A DNA stretch of 64,000 nt from Patiria miniata (GCF_015706575.1 NW_024037059.1:30266129-30330128); one strand, 5' to 3'. Positions 31,637-44,374 are shown, numbered from the stretch's first letter. Numbers and translations: made by a program. The notes: generated by a model not told the origin, from the letters alone.

Positions 31637-32249
31637 CAGAGTTGTAACGAGTCACTGATTTTTGTGACTCGAGTCGAGTCAAGTCATTTTTAAGAAGTGA
31701 CCGAATCGAGTCGAGTCATTAGGTCAAGAAAGTTGAGTCACAGTGTGTAGTCGAGTTGAGTGGAGTCAATTATGTAGCTCGAGTCACAGATATTTGAACA
31801 CCATACAATAAATAATCATGAGAGAGAGTCTTTTTTTTGCTTTTTTGATTTTCGTTTGGGCTTCTACACGTGGTGACACCGCATTTGACTCTTAATGAAA
31901 ATATAAAGGTGGTGCCAGCTGATTGCCATTCAACTATGGGGACACTGATCAAACCATTTTCACGAACATTTTAACATGACGTGAACAACAAACGGCACCG
32001 GTGTAAGTCATTGCAAATACTTTTCGCAAAGTTTTGCTTTTATTTTTTGGACTTGAGTCTTATTGGCCTTCCTCGAGTCGAGTCGAGTCATTCTGACGAG
32101 AACTCGAGTTGAGTCGAGTCATTTGCTCGCAGTAGCTCAAGTCGAGTTGAGTCATTTTCCTTTAGGGACTAATGTCGAATCGAGTCACCAAATATTGTGA
32201 CTCTAGTTAGACTCGAGTTGAGTCAATGACTAGAGTCATTACAACTCTG
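31637..32249. mobile_element. hAT-like element built of GAGTCGAGTC repeats, copy a
   Basis: It starts CAGAGTTGTAACGAGTCACT and ends TAGAGTCATTACAACTCTG, an inverted pair. The arms are dense arrays of GACTCGAGTC/GAGTCGAGTC palindromes. The flanks AGAAATCA and ATAAATAA agree at 6 of 8 positions, and the uninterrupted spacer reads GCAGAAATAATAAAA, consistent with an 8-bp hAT duplication. The same insertion is present at 44839-50196, so it predates that unit duplication. No transposase. Confidence 0.72.
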
Positions 32250-34650
32250 ATAAATAAAAAATAATGGGAGTAGGCCCAAAAGTAAAAAAGACCCAGAAGT
32301 AAAAAGGCCCAAAAGTAAAAAGACATAGACTCGTATTTTCAGACTGCAATTCAGAAAGAGAATTTGATTTTTTTTTTAAAGCGTCATGTTAATAACAAGC
32401 ATACCTACTCGCGCATCACATGCACTCAAATGCTAAACATTGATGCAAATCTCATGCATAGTTTTCCTGGCAGGCCTATAGGCTACATTTGACATGTTCA
32501 AAAACAAAGCGAAACACACAAAAAGCAAAGACCATGTAAAATCTAGCCAAAATGCCAAAACTCACCTACTTTATCTGGATCAAAAGTTAGCCACAGTTTC
32601 CCACCACAAACGAGATACTTTCGTCGAATGTAAAAAAAGAAAAGGATGGCAAAACTACCATCAATTAACTTGCAAGTTGTAACTGTAAGCCTAGGTTTAT
32701 ACGTGTACATGTCGGGCCTCTTCAAGCGATGAATGGTGCAACAACAGCTAATTAATTCACTCCTTTACTCAACATTGGAAAAACCAGTTGCTATTTTTGT
32801 CATACAGTACCGTAAATAGCAACACTATGATAATGATCTTTATTCAAGTTCAATATAGGCCTACACACTAACAATGCTGCAAATGATATTGAAATTAAAG
32901 TCCACAGTTCAAACAGGCAACCTAACTCTGTCTACAGAAGCACAAAATGGACATTGCACAAATATCACCACTGCATGCATTTTTATAACTCCTTTACATA
33001 TATAACTGTTAAAAATGCCTACAAATAGGCCTTCGATTTTATACTTTTAAAGATATGAAAATGGAAAAAGGAGGGTTGAAAATAAGAACTGAAAGTAGGA
33101 TGTATTAAGGTATCCACAATACAAACATGGGCATCGCGAGGGGGGGCGCTCCCCCCCCCCCCCCCCCGAAGCAAAAAAAAAAAAAAGAGGCATGAAGTCA
33201 ATATTTGTTTTATAACGCCTCAGCCACAGATTCTGCTTGTTTTTGAGAGAAAACTTAATAATTTAATCCAAATCTCTTGCAAACGTACTTCAATTTCAAT
33301 ATGAACGTAACTGGAAATTTCCTTGCACTTTTCCAAACTACTCCTTCGTGAAATGTTTGAACTTAACTTTGAAGCGCATGGGAACAAAACACGCAACAGG
33401 CAACACACATGTGCATCTGCACACACTGCTGTTGGTATGTTGGTTGCTACGTGCATAGTTCTTTGTCAGCCTTGAATAGTCTTGGGGGGGGGTGGCTGTG
33501 TGTAACGGCGAAAATAACTTACTAAAATCCTGGTTCAAATGACGAGGTCGCGATTTACTTTTAGAAACTGGGACAAAGAAGAAAAGGAATCAAGGAAACA
33601 AACAAGACTTCTCAAAAATTTAATTTTGTCTCATAATTTAATAAAATCCTTGACATGCAAAAAAAAAATGAAATCCTTCAATAAAACAGACAATTTTTCT
33701 CAAATACTTCAAAAGAAATCTCAATCTGGATCAAACAACGTAAAAAACAAATTCAAAAAGGAATTTACCAAGGAGTAAAATAAACAATTGGATAAATTTT
33801 AGGAGAATAAGAGAAAAAAACTATGGTATGAAAAAATGGATTGATAGAAAAAAAATTAAACCAAGGGAACCGAAAAACCCCACACAGCACTATTGGAAAA
33901 TGACTCTAAAAGCACAAAAATGAACTAAAAAAACAATGAATGGGCAAGCAGACAAACCCAAGCAGGGAAACCACTCTCCAGGTAGGAGGAAAATAAATGA
34001 CTAAAATGTTAACTTGTCTCTCTGCTGGTCTGCTGAACTAAATTAAATGAGGGTCTAACATGGGGAAGCTTATTTAGGAGCAACATGTTTGCTGAAGTAA
34101 ACAAACAGGGGGACACACTACCAAGAAAGGGGGGGGGACATCTAAACTTCGACTAAAATGATTTTCTTTTCTAGGGGGGGGGGGCTACTCCTATTTAATA
34201 CACTATGAAAAATCACAAGTGCAACTTGGCCCTGCCACATGTGCACGTGGCATGACAGTAAAAATAGTGAATGCCAGAGACGTAATCTGTGGGTGAGATA
34301 TAAGAAATTTTGAAATTTTGAAACCTTAGGTCCATTAAAATGGAGCACCTTCAATCTGTATATAGATTTAAAAACCACGTGTAGACAATGTTAGACTTAA
34401 TGAGACAAGACGGACACATCAGGTGGATGCTTTACGGTCTTGGTATAATTTGGGTAAATACAAAAGAGTTTACCAAGACTAACTAGGTTATAGCGCCCTC
34501 AAGTTGGGTCCACCATACCTCAAAGAGCATAGAGTACCGAAGTGTGCCGCATATTCTAGGTGTCACGCATAGCTAAAGTGTGTGGAGACATCAGCGCACA
34601 AACCAGCGCGTGAATCAGAACAAATTCAGCTGACGTCAGACTTTGGTACT
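32250..34650. repeat. Spacer upstream of TRIM copy 3
   Basis: Array spacer with the putative first exon of TRIM 3 (donor border 32566, minus strand, exon text TTTTGATCCAGATAAAGTAG), the CACAAAATGGACATTGCAC block near 32940, a truncated CATGGGCATCGCG MITE near 33127, and AATCCTGGTTCAAATGA near 33525. Nothing here is recognised as protein-coding. Confidence 0.55.
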
Positions 34651-34658
34651 CTATACTG

Positions 34659-35702
34659 CAGAGTTGTAATGACTCGAGTCAATGACTCGACTCGAGTCCG
34701 ACTCGAGTCACATTTTTTGGCGACTAGACTCGACTCGAGTCCCGACGGGTAAATGACTCGACTCGACTCGAGTCTCTGCGAGCAAATGACTCGACTCGAC
34801 TCGAGTCCCTCATCAGAATGACTCGACTCGACTCGAGGAAGGCTAATAAGACTCGAGTCCCAAAATAAAAGCAAAACTTACTTGCGAAAAATATTTGCAA
34901 TGACTTACGCTGCGCCGTTCGCGTTGCCAGTTTTTGTTCACGTCACGTTAATGTTCGCGAATAATGTACGTTTATATACAGCGGCAGTCTGTTTCCTTCC
35001 TCCATAATGAAACAACAAACATACACCGTGTCGTGGACTCCCACCTTGTGGTTCTATAGCATGTAATGCTAAACCCGGAACCAGACTTAAAACGCATTTC
35101 TCAATCCGTGGTTTCATCATTGGTTTCGGGCGATTTTGAAGTTCTTGGTGGAACGCTGGCTAAATTCATGTCCCGATTTCACACACAAAAATGGATACGG
35201 ACGGGCCCACCTTTAAATTATCAGAAACAGTTTTGTATAATGCAATTAGGTTTTAACGTTGTCAGCGATCAGCGAACAACAAAATCTAGACCCGAAGCCA
35301 AACCAGTTATAAGACCGAAGTTTCACATCTTCTTATCTTCTTATCTCCATATACACAGACTGTGTATATGGAGATCAATGGACGTGAGCTAGCAATGGAA
35401 ACTGTTGGTTGGGTACCATACAGCATACTTTGTCTTTGGATTTCTGTAATAGACTGGTGCCTTGTATTCTTTCTCTCTTGTGTTTGTTGCTTTTTATTGT
35501 CAGTAAGTGTTCAAATATTTTTGACTCGAATTGACTCGAGCTAAATACTTGACTCGACTCGACTCGACTCGACCACACTCTGTGACTCGACTCGACTCGA
35601 CTCGACCTTGTTGACCTAATGACTCGACTCGACTCGAGTCACTTCTTTAAAATGACTCGACTCGACTCGAGTCACAAAAATCAGTGACTCGTTACAACTC
35701 TG
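34659..35702. mobile_element. hAT-like element built of GACTCGAGTC repeats, copy b
   Basis: The ends CAGAGTTGTAATGACTCG and CGAGTCACTTC...CGTTACAACTCTG are inverted. It is flanked by perfect 8-bp repeats CTATACTG (34651-34658 and 35703-35710). The empty site CTCTATACTGACCGGCTG is present at about 26618 and 53510. Long arrays of GACTCGACTCGACTCGAG lie at both ends, around a unique core of about 650 bp (34870-35520) with no recognised coding sequence. It is an insertion independent of copy a and in opposite orientation. Confidence 0.87.
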
Positions 35703-35710
35703 CTATACTG

Positions 35711-36536
35711 ACCGGCTGATGAAGGTAATAGGTAAACTCATGAACAAGACCAGGAACTTGCTTGCCAAATGTAATTAAAGGAAGAGTAGATCATTTGCAA
35801 CTATCCAAAAAGTAACTGACAAAATTATATTTTATGCATACTTGGTTTAAAGATAGTAATGGCAATAACTCATCATGGGAAAAACCAGTTGCTATTTTAA
35901 TCTCACTGTACACGACCGGTACGTACATGTACACTTTTATGTACATATCATTAAGTAGGCTATTAGCCATCGTCATGTAGACTATTCCAGTACAAACAAT
36001 ACAAACGCTATTGATTCAAGTTTAGAGTTCAATGAGGCAGTCTGTCCGTGTTTACTACGGAAGCACAAAATGGACATTGCACAAATGATTTGTGTGATAT
36101 AGTTTGTCAGTTTTGTGATCCAAGGAATTAACAAAACATGCAAAATGTGCAAAGCTTTGAAGTGAATATTTACATAGTCACGTGCCATTGTGTTTCATAT
36201 AGAGTGTACTTTTACAAAATGAAAATTGGCAAAATTTGCTTCATTAAGATTTAAGACATCTGATATTAACTTATATAAAACTTATGGATTTTTCTTTTTA
36301 TTATTATAACATTACAAACAGTGATGACCATATTTACAACATTACAGTAGTAAATTCAATTTTGTGAATTTAATGCCAAATTTAAGAAGTTACGGTCCCT
36401 TCAATCTTCAAATAGATTTTTTATCAAAAACTGTTATACTGTTCAAGAAACATTCAACCCTTTTCTTTTTCTCAACTTATTATCCATGATTTCTTCCACG
36501 ATTTCTCTTTCTGACTATTGCTGGAGAGTACACCAT
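35711..36536. repeat. Spacer before the 4.15-kb insertion
   Basis: Recurrent array spacer with CGGAAGCACAAAATGGACAT near 36059, GTCACGTGCCATTGTGTTTC near 36177 and the start of the GAGAGTACACCAT block, which the next element interrupts. No gene is supported. Confidence 0.6.
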
Positions 36537-39500
36537 CCCAGCAGGCATTTTTGGTCAGTTTAACGTCTATCTGACGTCAGATTCCGACCAACTCCGACGT
36601 TGTTTTTTGGTTGCCGCCGTGGTTGTAAGTGTAAGTTTTTTAGACGTTGAAAACCTGACCAAATTCGAACGTCGGTATGTGGTCAGACTTATGACGTCAG
36701 TATGACCATGATTAACTGCTAATCCTGACCGAAATCTAACGTCTGTATAAAGTCAAATTATGACGTCAGTCTGTCCATGATTAACTGGTTACATGGACGT
36801 CGATAGGACGTCAGATTGTTGGTTGAATTTAGGTCAGAATATGGTTGAAAGTGCAAGTTATTTAGACGTCGAAAACCTGACCGAAATCTAACGTCCGTAT
36901 ATAGTCAAATTATGACGTCAGTCTAACCGTGATTTGACTGGTTATATGGACGTCGACAGGACGTCGCGGTTGAAGTTATTTAGACGTCGAAAAATGACCA
37001 AATAATAACGTCTGTGTGAGGTCAAAATTGACGTCTATCTGACCGTCGTAATAACGTCCTTTCAACGTTGGGATTTCATGGTTGAAGTTAGGTCAGTACA
37101 TGGTTGCAAATGTAATTTTTGTAGACGTTGAACACTGTTATTTCGGTTGTGTAAAAATCAAACGGTTGTGTACTATGTGAACCTAGCAACCTGTTGTGTA
37201 AACTGTTGTTTACCCAACAGTGTAAAAATATTACACAACGTGTTAATTTTTTTTACACAACTGGTTGGCTAGGTTCATATAGTACACAACCGAAATACTA
37301 CAGTGTTAAATTTTCTAACGTTAGTTAATAGTCAAAATAGTGGTGTCAGTCTGACAGGTTTAAATAATGTCAATAAGACCCTTCAAAAGTTCAATGTTGA
37401 TGGCCGATCAATTTTGAAATCAGATTTCATTACCACAGTTCAACTTAATTTGGACATGAAATAAAAAAAAAATAGACGTCGGTCTGAGCCTTTGAATCAA
37501 ACACTGAATCACAACCAACACAGACATGATCTCTAATCTCTTTTGTGAATATTTGTGCAGGTATAGAAGACATCAGGCGGTCGATGTTGATCCTGATAGT
37601 GCAATGGTGCCACGTAAAGTAGGGCTTAGGTAGCGTATTCGTCTCCCTCAACTGACCAAAGCAGAGAGCTGGAAAAGGGGAAAAAATGAACAACATTGTC
37701 AATTTTTTTGAATACCGACCCATTTTTTAAATAATGGTGACTCGTAAATAATTAAAACAAAACAGATTTTTTGTTCAGCAGCAGGTTATTTTTCAGAAAT
37801 CCGAAAAAAGTATTATAAATAATTCTTATGAAGAAGAAAAGTCGAAGCATAGGCCTATTTTAAGTCTAATTGGCAATTTCATGCGATTCTAAGAAACGAA
37901 TATTACTGAAATTAATTAATGAAAAATTTGAAATCGCAAGCACCGTAACTTTCTTTATAATTATAAAAAAATTGTTAACATTTATTTAGTGCTTCATACG
38001 CCGTGTTTCTAAGCGCTTTGCAAAGACTATAACAAACCAATTATTATAGTAAATACTGGTATAAACAAAACATGACATAGAGTACTACACAATAAAATAA
38101 AAGTGGCATAATGTATCGTCATTTTCCCAAAACTCTGAACACTTTCAAAACTAGATTGAAAACGTATAAAAATATCTGTATCAAAATAAAAGAGACATTC
38201 CGATCGTTTGAGTTAGGCCGGATGCGGAATATGTTGCGGTGCAGTTAAATTCACAATAAATTTCATATTCTAAATCTTCAATCAACACAGTACGTGTGGA
38301 AAACTCGTCTCATGTTGAGATATGCTTTAAAATGACCTCATTTTTCCTAGGCCTAAATAAAGATTGGACATGATGATGGAAGGCGGGCAGAACATGCATG
38401 ACTGCTGATTAGTTTGGATTTTCTACTTCTTCAATGTTTAAATAAAGGGCACCGTTAGTGTAACTTTGTTTTTAAAATAAGAAATGACAATAGCATCCAA
38501 CATGTCTAGTCTAATAACTTTCTACAATGAAGTTAAGGTACTTTCCATGGAATTTAAATGTTACAACTGACATGACTGATAGGGAACATAATATAGATAC
38601 AATAAAGATACAATTTCCAAACTATTGACCTTCAAAGAAATTGCAAATCCCTAACTCGGAAACATTCGCGTTTGAAACTTACCATTTTCAGACATTGCAA
38701 AATCAGATCATCTTGCTTGTGGTTCAATCGAGATCTTGACTTGGGCTTGTCCTATACATCTTGATGTCGTATCTTGACTTGAAGTTAAGATCAGGGGTGG
38801 GAACATCTCCAATGTGCACAGTATCATCGCAGAACCAAATCTTGACAATATTGTTGAAAAGGTGCACAAAACTTGTTCATTTTGGGCCAATATGTCTCTT
38901 CCCAAAGCTGCTTCAGTTGTGACTGTTGTTTTAACGGATATTCAAACTGGCCAGACTCGTACAGCAGTGGAGTTCGTTGGAATGCAAGAGGTCACGCACA
39001 GGGCATACATATGCTTACGTGTAATACGTTTGGGCTATATGGTTTTCGCGCGCGCGGCACTTGGCTCTGGGCCAAGACAATTATAATTGGCGCGCGCCGC
39101 GGCTATTGTGGAAAAGTCGTCAAAACGGACGATATATTTTGGTTGAAACAATGATGATAACGACCGGACATCAATTTTATAACCATCAGCTAGCTGACCA
39201 CAATTCATCGTCTTTTTTTGTCGTTCAAATTAATAAGGCGTCCAATAATTTCGTTTGGGAATTACGACGTTGCACATGCATTCTTTAATGACTTTTTTAT
39301 TTTATAAAATGAAAAACGGACGTTATATTTTGGTCGAAACCATGACACAATATCGACGTAATGTAAATAACCAACAGCCGACCACAATTCAACGTCATTT
39401 TTGAGTTGCTGAAAAGACGTCAGAAAACGGACGTTTTATTTTGGGTAAAACCATGACATAACGGTATTGTAACCATCCACTGACCAGAAATCAACGTCGT

Positions 39501-40690
39501 TAATTGATTCGTTGAAATGACGTTAGAAAACGGACGTAATATCATTGTTTGAAACATGACCTAATAACGACGTCAAATATTATAACCAGCAGCCGACCAC
39601 AATTCAACGTCGCTTTTTAAGATGTTGAAATGACGTCAGATAATGGACGTTGTGTTTTGGTTGAAAAGCATGACATAAGTACGACGTCAGTTATTCTAAC
39701 CAACAGCCAACCACAATACAACGTCGATTTTGAGTCATTTGAACGACGTTAGAAAACGAACGTAATATCATGGTTGAAAACATGACTTAATAACGACGTC
39801 AAATATTATAACCAGCGGCCGACCATAATCCAACGTCACTTTTTGAGTCGTTGAAAAAAAGTCAAAAAACGGACGTTATATTTTAGGTAAAAGCATGACA
39901 TAATAACGACGTCATGTAAAATAACCAGCAGCCGACCACAATACAACGTCATTTTTGAGTCGCTGAAAAGACGTCAGAGAACGGACGTTATATTTTAGGT
40001 AAAACCGTGACTTAATAATGACGTTAAATATTTTAACCATCAAACGACCAGAAGTCAACGTCGTTATTTGATTCGTTGACACGACGTTAGAATACGGACG
40101 TTAAATCATGGTTACAAACATGACCAAATAACGACGTCATATATTATAACCAGCAGCCGACCATAATTCAACGTCACATTTTGAGTCGTTGAAAAAACGT
40201 CAAAAACGGACGTTGCATTTTAGTTGAAAGCATGACATTAGTACGACGTCGGTTATTAAAACCAACGGCCAACCACAATTCAACGTCGCTTTTTGAGTTG
40301 TTGAAACGACGTTAGAAAGAAAACGTCATATCTTGGTTGAAAACATGACATAATTGCAACGTCGCGAAAGGAACCACAAAAATAACGATAATACAACGTC
40401 GTTTTTCAGGCCGTTGTAAAGACGTTGACAAAACAACGTCATACCATGGTTGAAATTACGTTTGGTAATATTCCCGACCAAATTCCAACTACATTTCAAC
40501 GTTGTTGTTATGTAAAATTCTGACGTTAAATTGTCGACACTAAAGCAACGTCCGGCAGACGTTATAATGGCAACGTCGTCTTTTGGTCGACTAAAACAAC
40601 GTTGATTTTCGGTTAGGTATGGTTGATCCGACGTTGCGACCATAAAACAACCATTATACAACGTCAGTCTGACGGTCGGTGCCTGCTGGG
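36537..40690. mobile_element. 4.15-kb DNA element with CCCAGCAGGCA ends and GACGTT arrays
   Basis: Inverted ends CCCAGCAGGCA and TGCCTGCTGGG are flanked by AT on both sides. The empty site TACACCATAGGCCTAC is seen in sister units near 19800, 27440 and 54306, giving a 2-bp AT duplication. Both arms are filled with AACGTC/GACGTT motifs. The right arm is a diverged tandem repeat of about 110-120 bp (GACCACAATTCAACGTC) from about 39170 to 40460. Ends of this type with a short AT duplication recall ISL2EU-like elements, an inference only. The centre (37310-39130) has two frames of about 90 residues (37445-37723 minus, 38814-39086 plus) that I do not recognise. It appears non-autonomous. Confidence 0.8.
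37131..37307. mobile_element. 177-bp palindromic MITE nested in the 4.15-kb element
   Basis: It begins AACACTGTTATTTCGGTTGTG-like and ends CACAACCGAAATACTACAGTGTT-like. The arms pair over most of the length (GAACCTAGCAACC against GGTTGGCTAGGTTC, GTGTAAA against TTTACAC), so the whole unit can fold into one hairpin. It interrupts the GACGTT repeat pattern of the left arm. The target duplication was not resolved. Confidence 0.75.
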
Positions 40691-42368
40691 ATAGGCCTAC
40701 TCACACATTTGTGGGGACCGAAAACACTGTGGGGACAGCAGAAAGTGCCCATAACTCGGTCCTAATTTGCCTAACAATAAAAAACTTCCCCTTAACGTTG
40801 TGTAGGCCAACCACAGAGCTATATTAAATTACTAGAGCGCTAACTTTGTGTGCAAAGTAATTATGCCTGCTGAGCGCATCCATGTTTGTGCACAAACCTA
40901 TGGAGACCTAGAAATTTTGTACGGCTTTTGTGCGGCTATTTGCATATATCTGCATTTATATTCCCTACAGGTGCGTTATCGAAGCCAATATGCCCAAATA
41001 CGACACGCACGATCAGCAAATGAGCGTGTCATTTTGCTCTACGCAAACAATGCAACGCGTGCGCATATTCGCTACAGATGCTTTTTGCCGTGACATTTTT
41101 AACTGTCATGACGTGCTTAAGTTGTTTGCGTATGTTCTACTTGCCCGTTGCATGTAGAGTACACTACAATTTTTATTCAAAAATTATTATTCAATCTATC
41201 TAATTTCATTATGTTCTACAAACACGCACATGAATTCCAAATGTCTGCGCCAAGGACGGCTTCAAAACGTCTCCGCGCACAAGAATGAGGAGTTAGCGCT
41301 CTAGTAATTTAATGTAGCTCTATGAGGCCAATGCACATGCCGAAATGCATTGAGGGAGATTAACTGATAACACACCAACGTTACCAGTTAATCCAATTTT
41401 GAACGGGTTTTACAATCTGGGTAAATATTTAATATAATTTCAGGAATGTAGCAGATCTAAATAGCCCTGGTTCAACTGCAACAGGTAATGTTGTGAGGGG
41501 CCTTCATAAATTGCCATCCTCCATACATATGACCAGCATTGAAATACGCGCTGTACGTATTACACACACAGATGGGTATATAGGCTAATGCATACACCCT
41601 CTCCTTTCTGAAACTACAACTCCTAAAAGAAACGGGTACTGAAGTTAACAAAGTATCTGTACACCATGTAAATTTAGTTTGTCTGCTTGCTGTAGAAACC
41701 AAATATTTCCGATTGTGGACAAATTTTATGTAGGTACCCATCGGACTAAAAAAGCGAACAACTTTTGCACTTCGGCACACTGACTATGTCAGACATCCAT
41801 TAACAATACATGCTTTTGAGGCGGTGAGTCGCTCAGCCAGATGGCATACGGGGCGGTCTATTTGCCTGTCACTCACAAAGTTTATTCATAATGTAACGGC
41901 ACAGCTAGTTGCCGTCAACTCTAGTGAATCAAACCAAAATTGAATGAAATTCTCAAAATCTTACTGTATGTACCTATGCAATATTCATAAACCATTAATC
42001 AATCTGAAGGGTTGATCGACTGTATTTTGGATTGTGATTAGGCAGCGCGTTCGCGTGTGCAACTCGCCGCTAGCTAGCTCTTCTCGCACAGTACTGCGTG
42101 CCGATTGGCTAATATGTCATTTGTTTACTGCGTATGCACGCGGTTAAATCAGGTCGCCGCGTGATTGCTAAATGGTTATTCATTACTTCCTGAGCCACTG
42201 CACGCTGTCATTTGCTGTATGTAAATGAATTGTTAACATCATAGCTCATTAAAGTTTGTCACCTAGCCTGTAGGGACTTATTGTAATGTGTAAGGCAAAT
42301 CATTGGATGCAGGTTAGCTCCGGTTCAAGTACAGCGGTTAGTTATTCGGAGGGCCATGATCAGGCAAA
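40691..42368. repeat. 3' flank of TRIM copy 4
   Basis: This resumes the GTGGGGACCGAAAA block interrupted at 36536. It then holds a roughly 510-bp MITE (40813-41323) with long inverted ends containing TTAAATTACTAGAGCGCTAA and its inverse. The CATTACAATAAG-type element follows (41503-42288), with its first bases missing. No gene. Confidence 0.65.
40813..41323. mobile_element. MITE with ~32-bp inverted repeats ending in AGAGCTA
   Basis: The left arm AGAGCTATATTAAATTACTA and right arm TAGTAATTTAATGTAGCTCT are inverted, each extending through GAGCGCTAAC or GTTAGCGCTC. Units 3 and 5 lack the insertion; position 1-131 is the right end of another copy. Interior has no coding sequence. Confidence 0.75.
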
Positions 42369-44291
42369 TCACATCCGCTCAAAGATCTTAACGGAGTGTC
42401 GGTCAGCGACAACTACGTCACCAGCGGGGGTGAACGCCATTCCTAAGGGATTGTACAATCCCTGAGCTACTGTTGCTACAAATACACCATTTGAATCATA
42501 TCGCTGCACTTCAGCGCATCCCATTTTGTCAGAATGAACAGTGACATAGATGGTCTCATCATCATCGCACAGGACACCAGTTGGCTTAGCAGCTTTGCCT
42601 TTTATGAATGTCTTGACCCTGAACATCTCCTTGCCTGTAAAGTTAACACACAGCAAACTTTGGCCCTCAAAGTTTGTGAAGACTAAACAGCTGAAATTGC
42701 TTATTGCCAAGTCATAGTCAAGCATGTTATTCGAGATGCTTGAAATCAACGATCCGTCCAGGCTGTGGACACTGATGACCTTTCTCCCCTCGTCAGCGAC
42801 TGCTACTCGTTGACTGTCAATAGCAATACCACGGAGGTCACTCTCTGATTGCCCATCGGCATCGTCAGCCAAAGGTGTAAACTCGCAAACAAACTGGAGC
42901 TCATTGTCAAAAACCTTCACTTTCTTTTTGTCCGTGACGATAAGCAGATCATCATGGGTCACAGCAAGGCCAAAAGGAGCTTCCAACTGATGCCTAGCAT
43001 CTCCTTTAGCAACCGATGTTTTATACCTCCCAGTTGAGCTAAACAACGATAACCGTTTCAAACGTGTGTCAATTACTACGATGTCCCCATTTCTGAAACA
43101 TGCAACAGCCCTGGCGAAGTCGAATTCGTCGTCACCAGTACCTTCTTTGCCGAACTCTTCCTTGAACTGCCATTTTTCGCTGACACAGACCTCCCCAAGA
43201 TCTGCATCACTCACAATGTCGTGACATCTGACACCGATGAACGACGGACCATGACTCGCCAGTTCGAACTTGAGCTCCTTCTGGAATTCCAAGTTGTGCA
43301 TCACCTTTGTCTTGAGCTCCAAAAGCTCAATATCATCAGCTTGACTCATCAAGTCATTTACTGCCGTGATGGTCTGATTTGCGCGTTCCATCTGGTCACG
43401 GTTGTTCGTGAGCGCCTTTTCGTACTCACTGTCTCTCTCCTGACCGATTTTGTTGACCTTGTCGGTGAGGAGCTTTGCTTTGTTTCTGATTTTAGTGATC
43501 TCTGCCTCCGCTTTTGCATCAATATCACTATGAGCCTGAGCCAGTTTCTTTTGCAATCTATTTCGTGCATGTTCGATTGACTTTTCAGTAGATTTGAAGT
43601 GCTGCCTGCTCTTCTCGAACTTCTGCAGTATGTTACCGACCTCACTGCGGAAGGACCTGATAGTATCATCAATCTTTAGCAAATTGTGCTCTGCCGACCG
43701 ATGATCTAATGCGACACACATTGAGCAGATTAAGGTGTTGCATGTGTCACAGAAGAAACACAACTTCTGGTCAGTGTGGATTGTACACATTCGGGTGATG
43801 GGTTTGCTATGCTCTGCTGGAGGCATTTTAGATTCCTGCCAATCTCCCAATGAAATGATTTGATGGTCTTTGGTGTGCTTGACCCTCCCATGCGCTTTCC
43901 AGCATTCCTGACAGAGGTTATCACTACAGTCAAGACACCTCCAAGTGGCCTCCTTGCCTTCTCCACAGTCACATGTGGCGGTAGGTGCTGATGCCTCTCC
44001 TAATACCGCCTCGTGTTGTTTGACCTCATTGACAAAAGAACTTAGAAAGAAAGATGAGGCTAGACTCTGCAATCGTCCATCAGGAACTTGCGTCTCTCTC
44101 CTGCAGACTGGACATATTATATTCTCTGCCTCTGATGGCTTCTGTCTGCACATCATCTCTTCCAGACACTTCAGGCAAAAGCTGTGCAGACAGTCCAGCA
44201 TCTTGGGATCCTTGAAAAGACAGCAACAGATCGGACATTCCAGATGCCCCTGGCTTATCTTCCACACAGTTTTGGCTGCAGCCTCCGCCAT
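42369..44291 (-). CDS. TRIM-family RING/B-box/NHL-like E3 ligase, copy 4
   Basis: An intact 640-residue protein. One residue longer than copies 2 and 3 through a Ser insertion in the RING loop (CRQKPSEAENIICPVC), which does not touch zinc ligands. B-box 2 reads IHTDQKLCFFCDTC, with HP replaced by QK. Propeller text includes FARAVACFRNGDIVVIDTRL and NNMLDYDLAISNFSCLVF; the segment RVKTFIKGKAAKPTG equals that of copy 2. Its predicted 5' intron is greatly enlarged (about 6.2 kb) by the nested hAT, Helitron and LINE insertions. Function inferred from domains only. Confidence 0.95.
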   Translation of the reverse strand: MAEAAAKTVWKISQGHLECPICCCLFKDPKMLDCLHSFCLKCLEEMMCRQKPSEAENIICPVCRRETQVPDGRLQSLASSFFLSSFVNEVKQHEAVLGEASAPTATCDCGEGKEATWRCLDCSDNLCQECWKAHGRVKHTKDHQIISLGDWQESKMPPAEHSKPITRMCTIHTDQKLCFFCDTCNTLICSMCVALDHRSAEHNLLKIDDTIRSFRSEVGNILQKFEKSRQHFKSTEKSIEHARNRLQKKLAQAHSDIDAKAEAEITKIRNKAKLLTDKVNKIGQERDSEYEKALTNNRDQMERANQTITAVNDLMSQADDIELLELKTKVMHNLEFQKELKFELASHGPSFIGVRCHDIVSDADLGEVCVSEKWQFKEEFGKEGTGDDEFDFARAVACFRNGDIVVIDTRLKRLSLFSSTGRYKTSVAKGDARHQLEAPFGLAVTHDDLLIVTDKKKVKVFDNELQFVCEFTPLADDADGQSESDLRGIAIDSQRVAVADEGRKVISVHSLDGSLISSISNNMLDYDLAISNFSCLVFTNFEGQSLLCVNFTGKEMFRVKTFIKGKAAKPTGVLCDDDETIYVTVHSDKMGCAEVQRYDSNGVFVATVAQGLYNPLGMAFTPAGDVVVADRHSVKIFERM

Positions 44292-44374
44292 ATTTCAAGT
44301 GTGACCTAATCAAAACAGAACAAACCTCCATGTCTGAAAAAGCTCAAAATTATAACAAACAGGTGATTGCCCCA

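Noticed and set aside
32543-32725. Minus-strand open frame around the conserved donor block (CGGKLWLTFDPDK), considered as a coding first exon
   Set aside because: Splicing to the acceptor before the TRIM ATG meets an in-frame TGA in four of five copies, and residues vary, so an untranslated exon is more likely.
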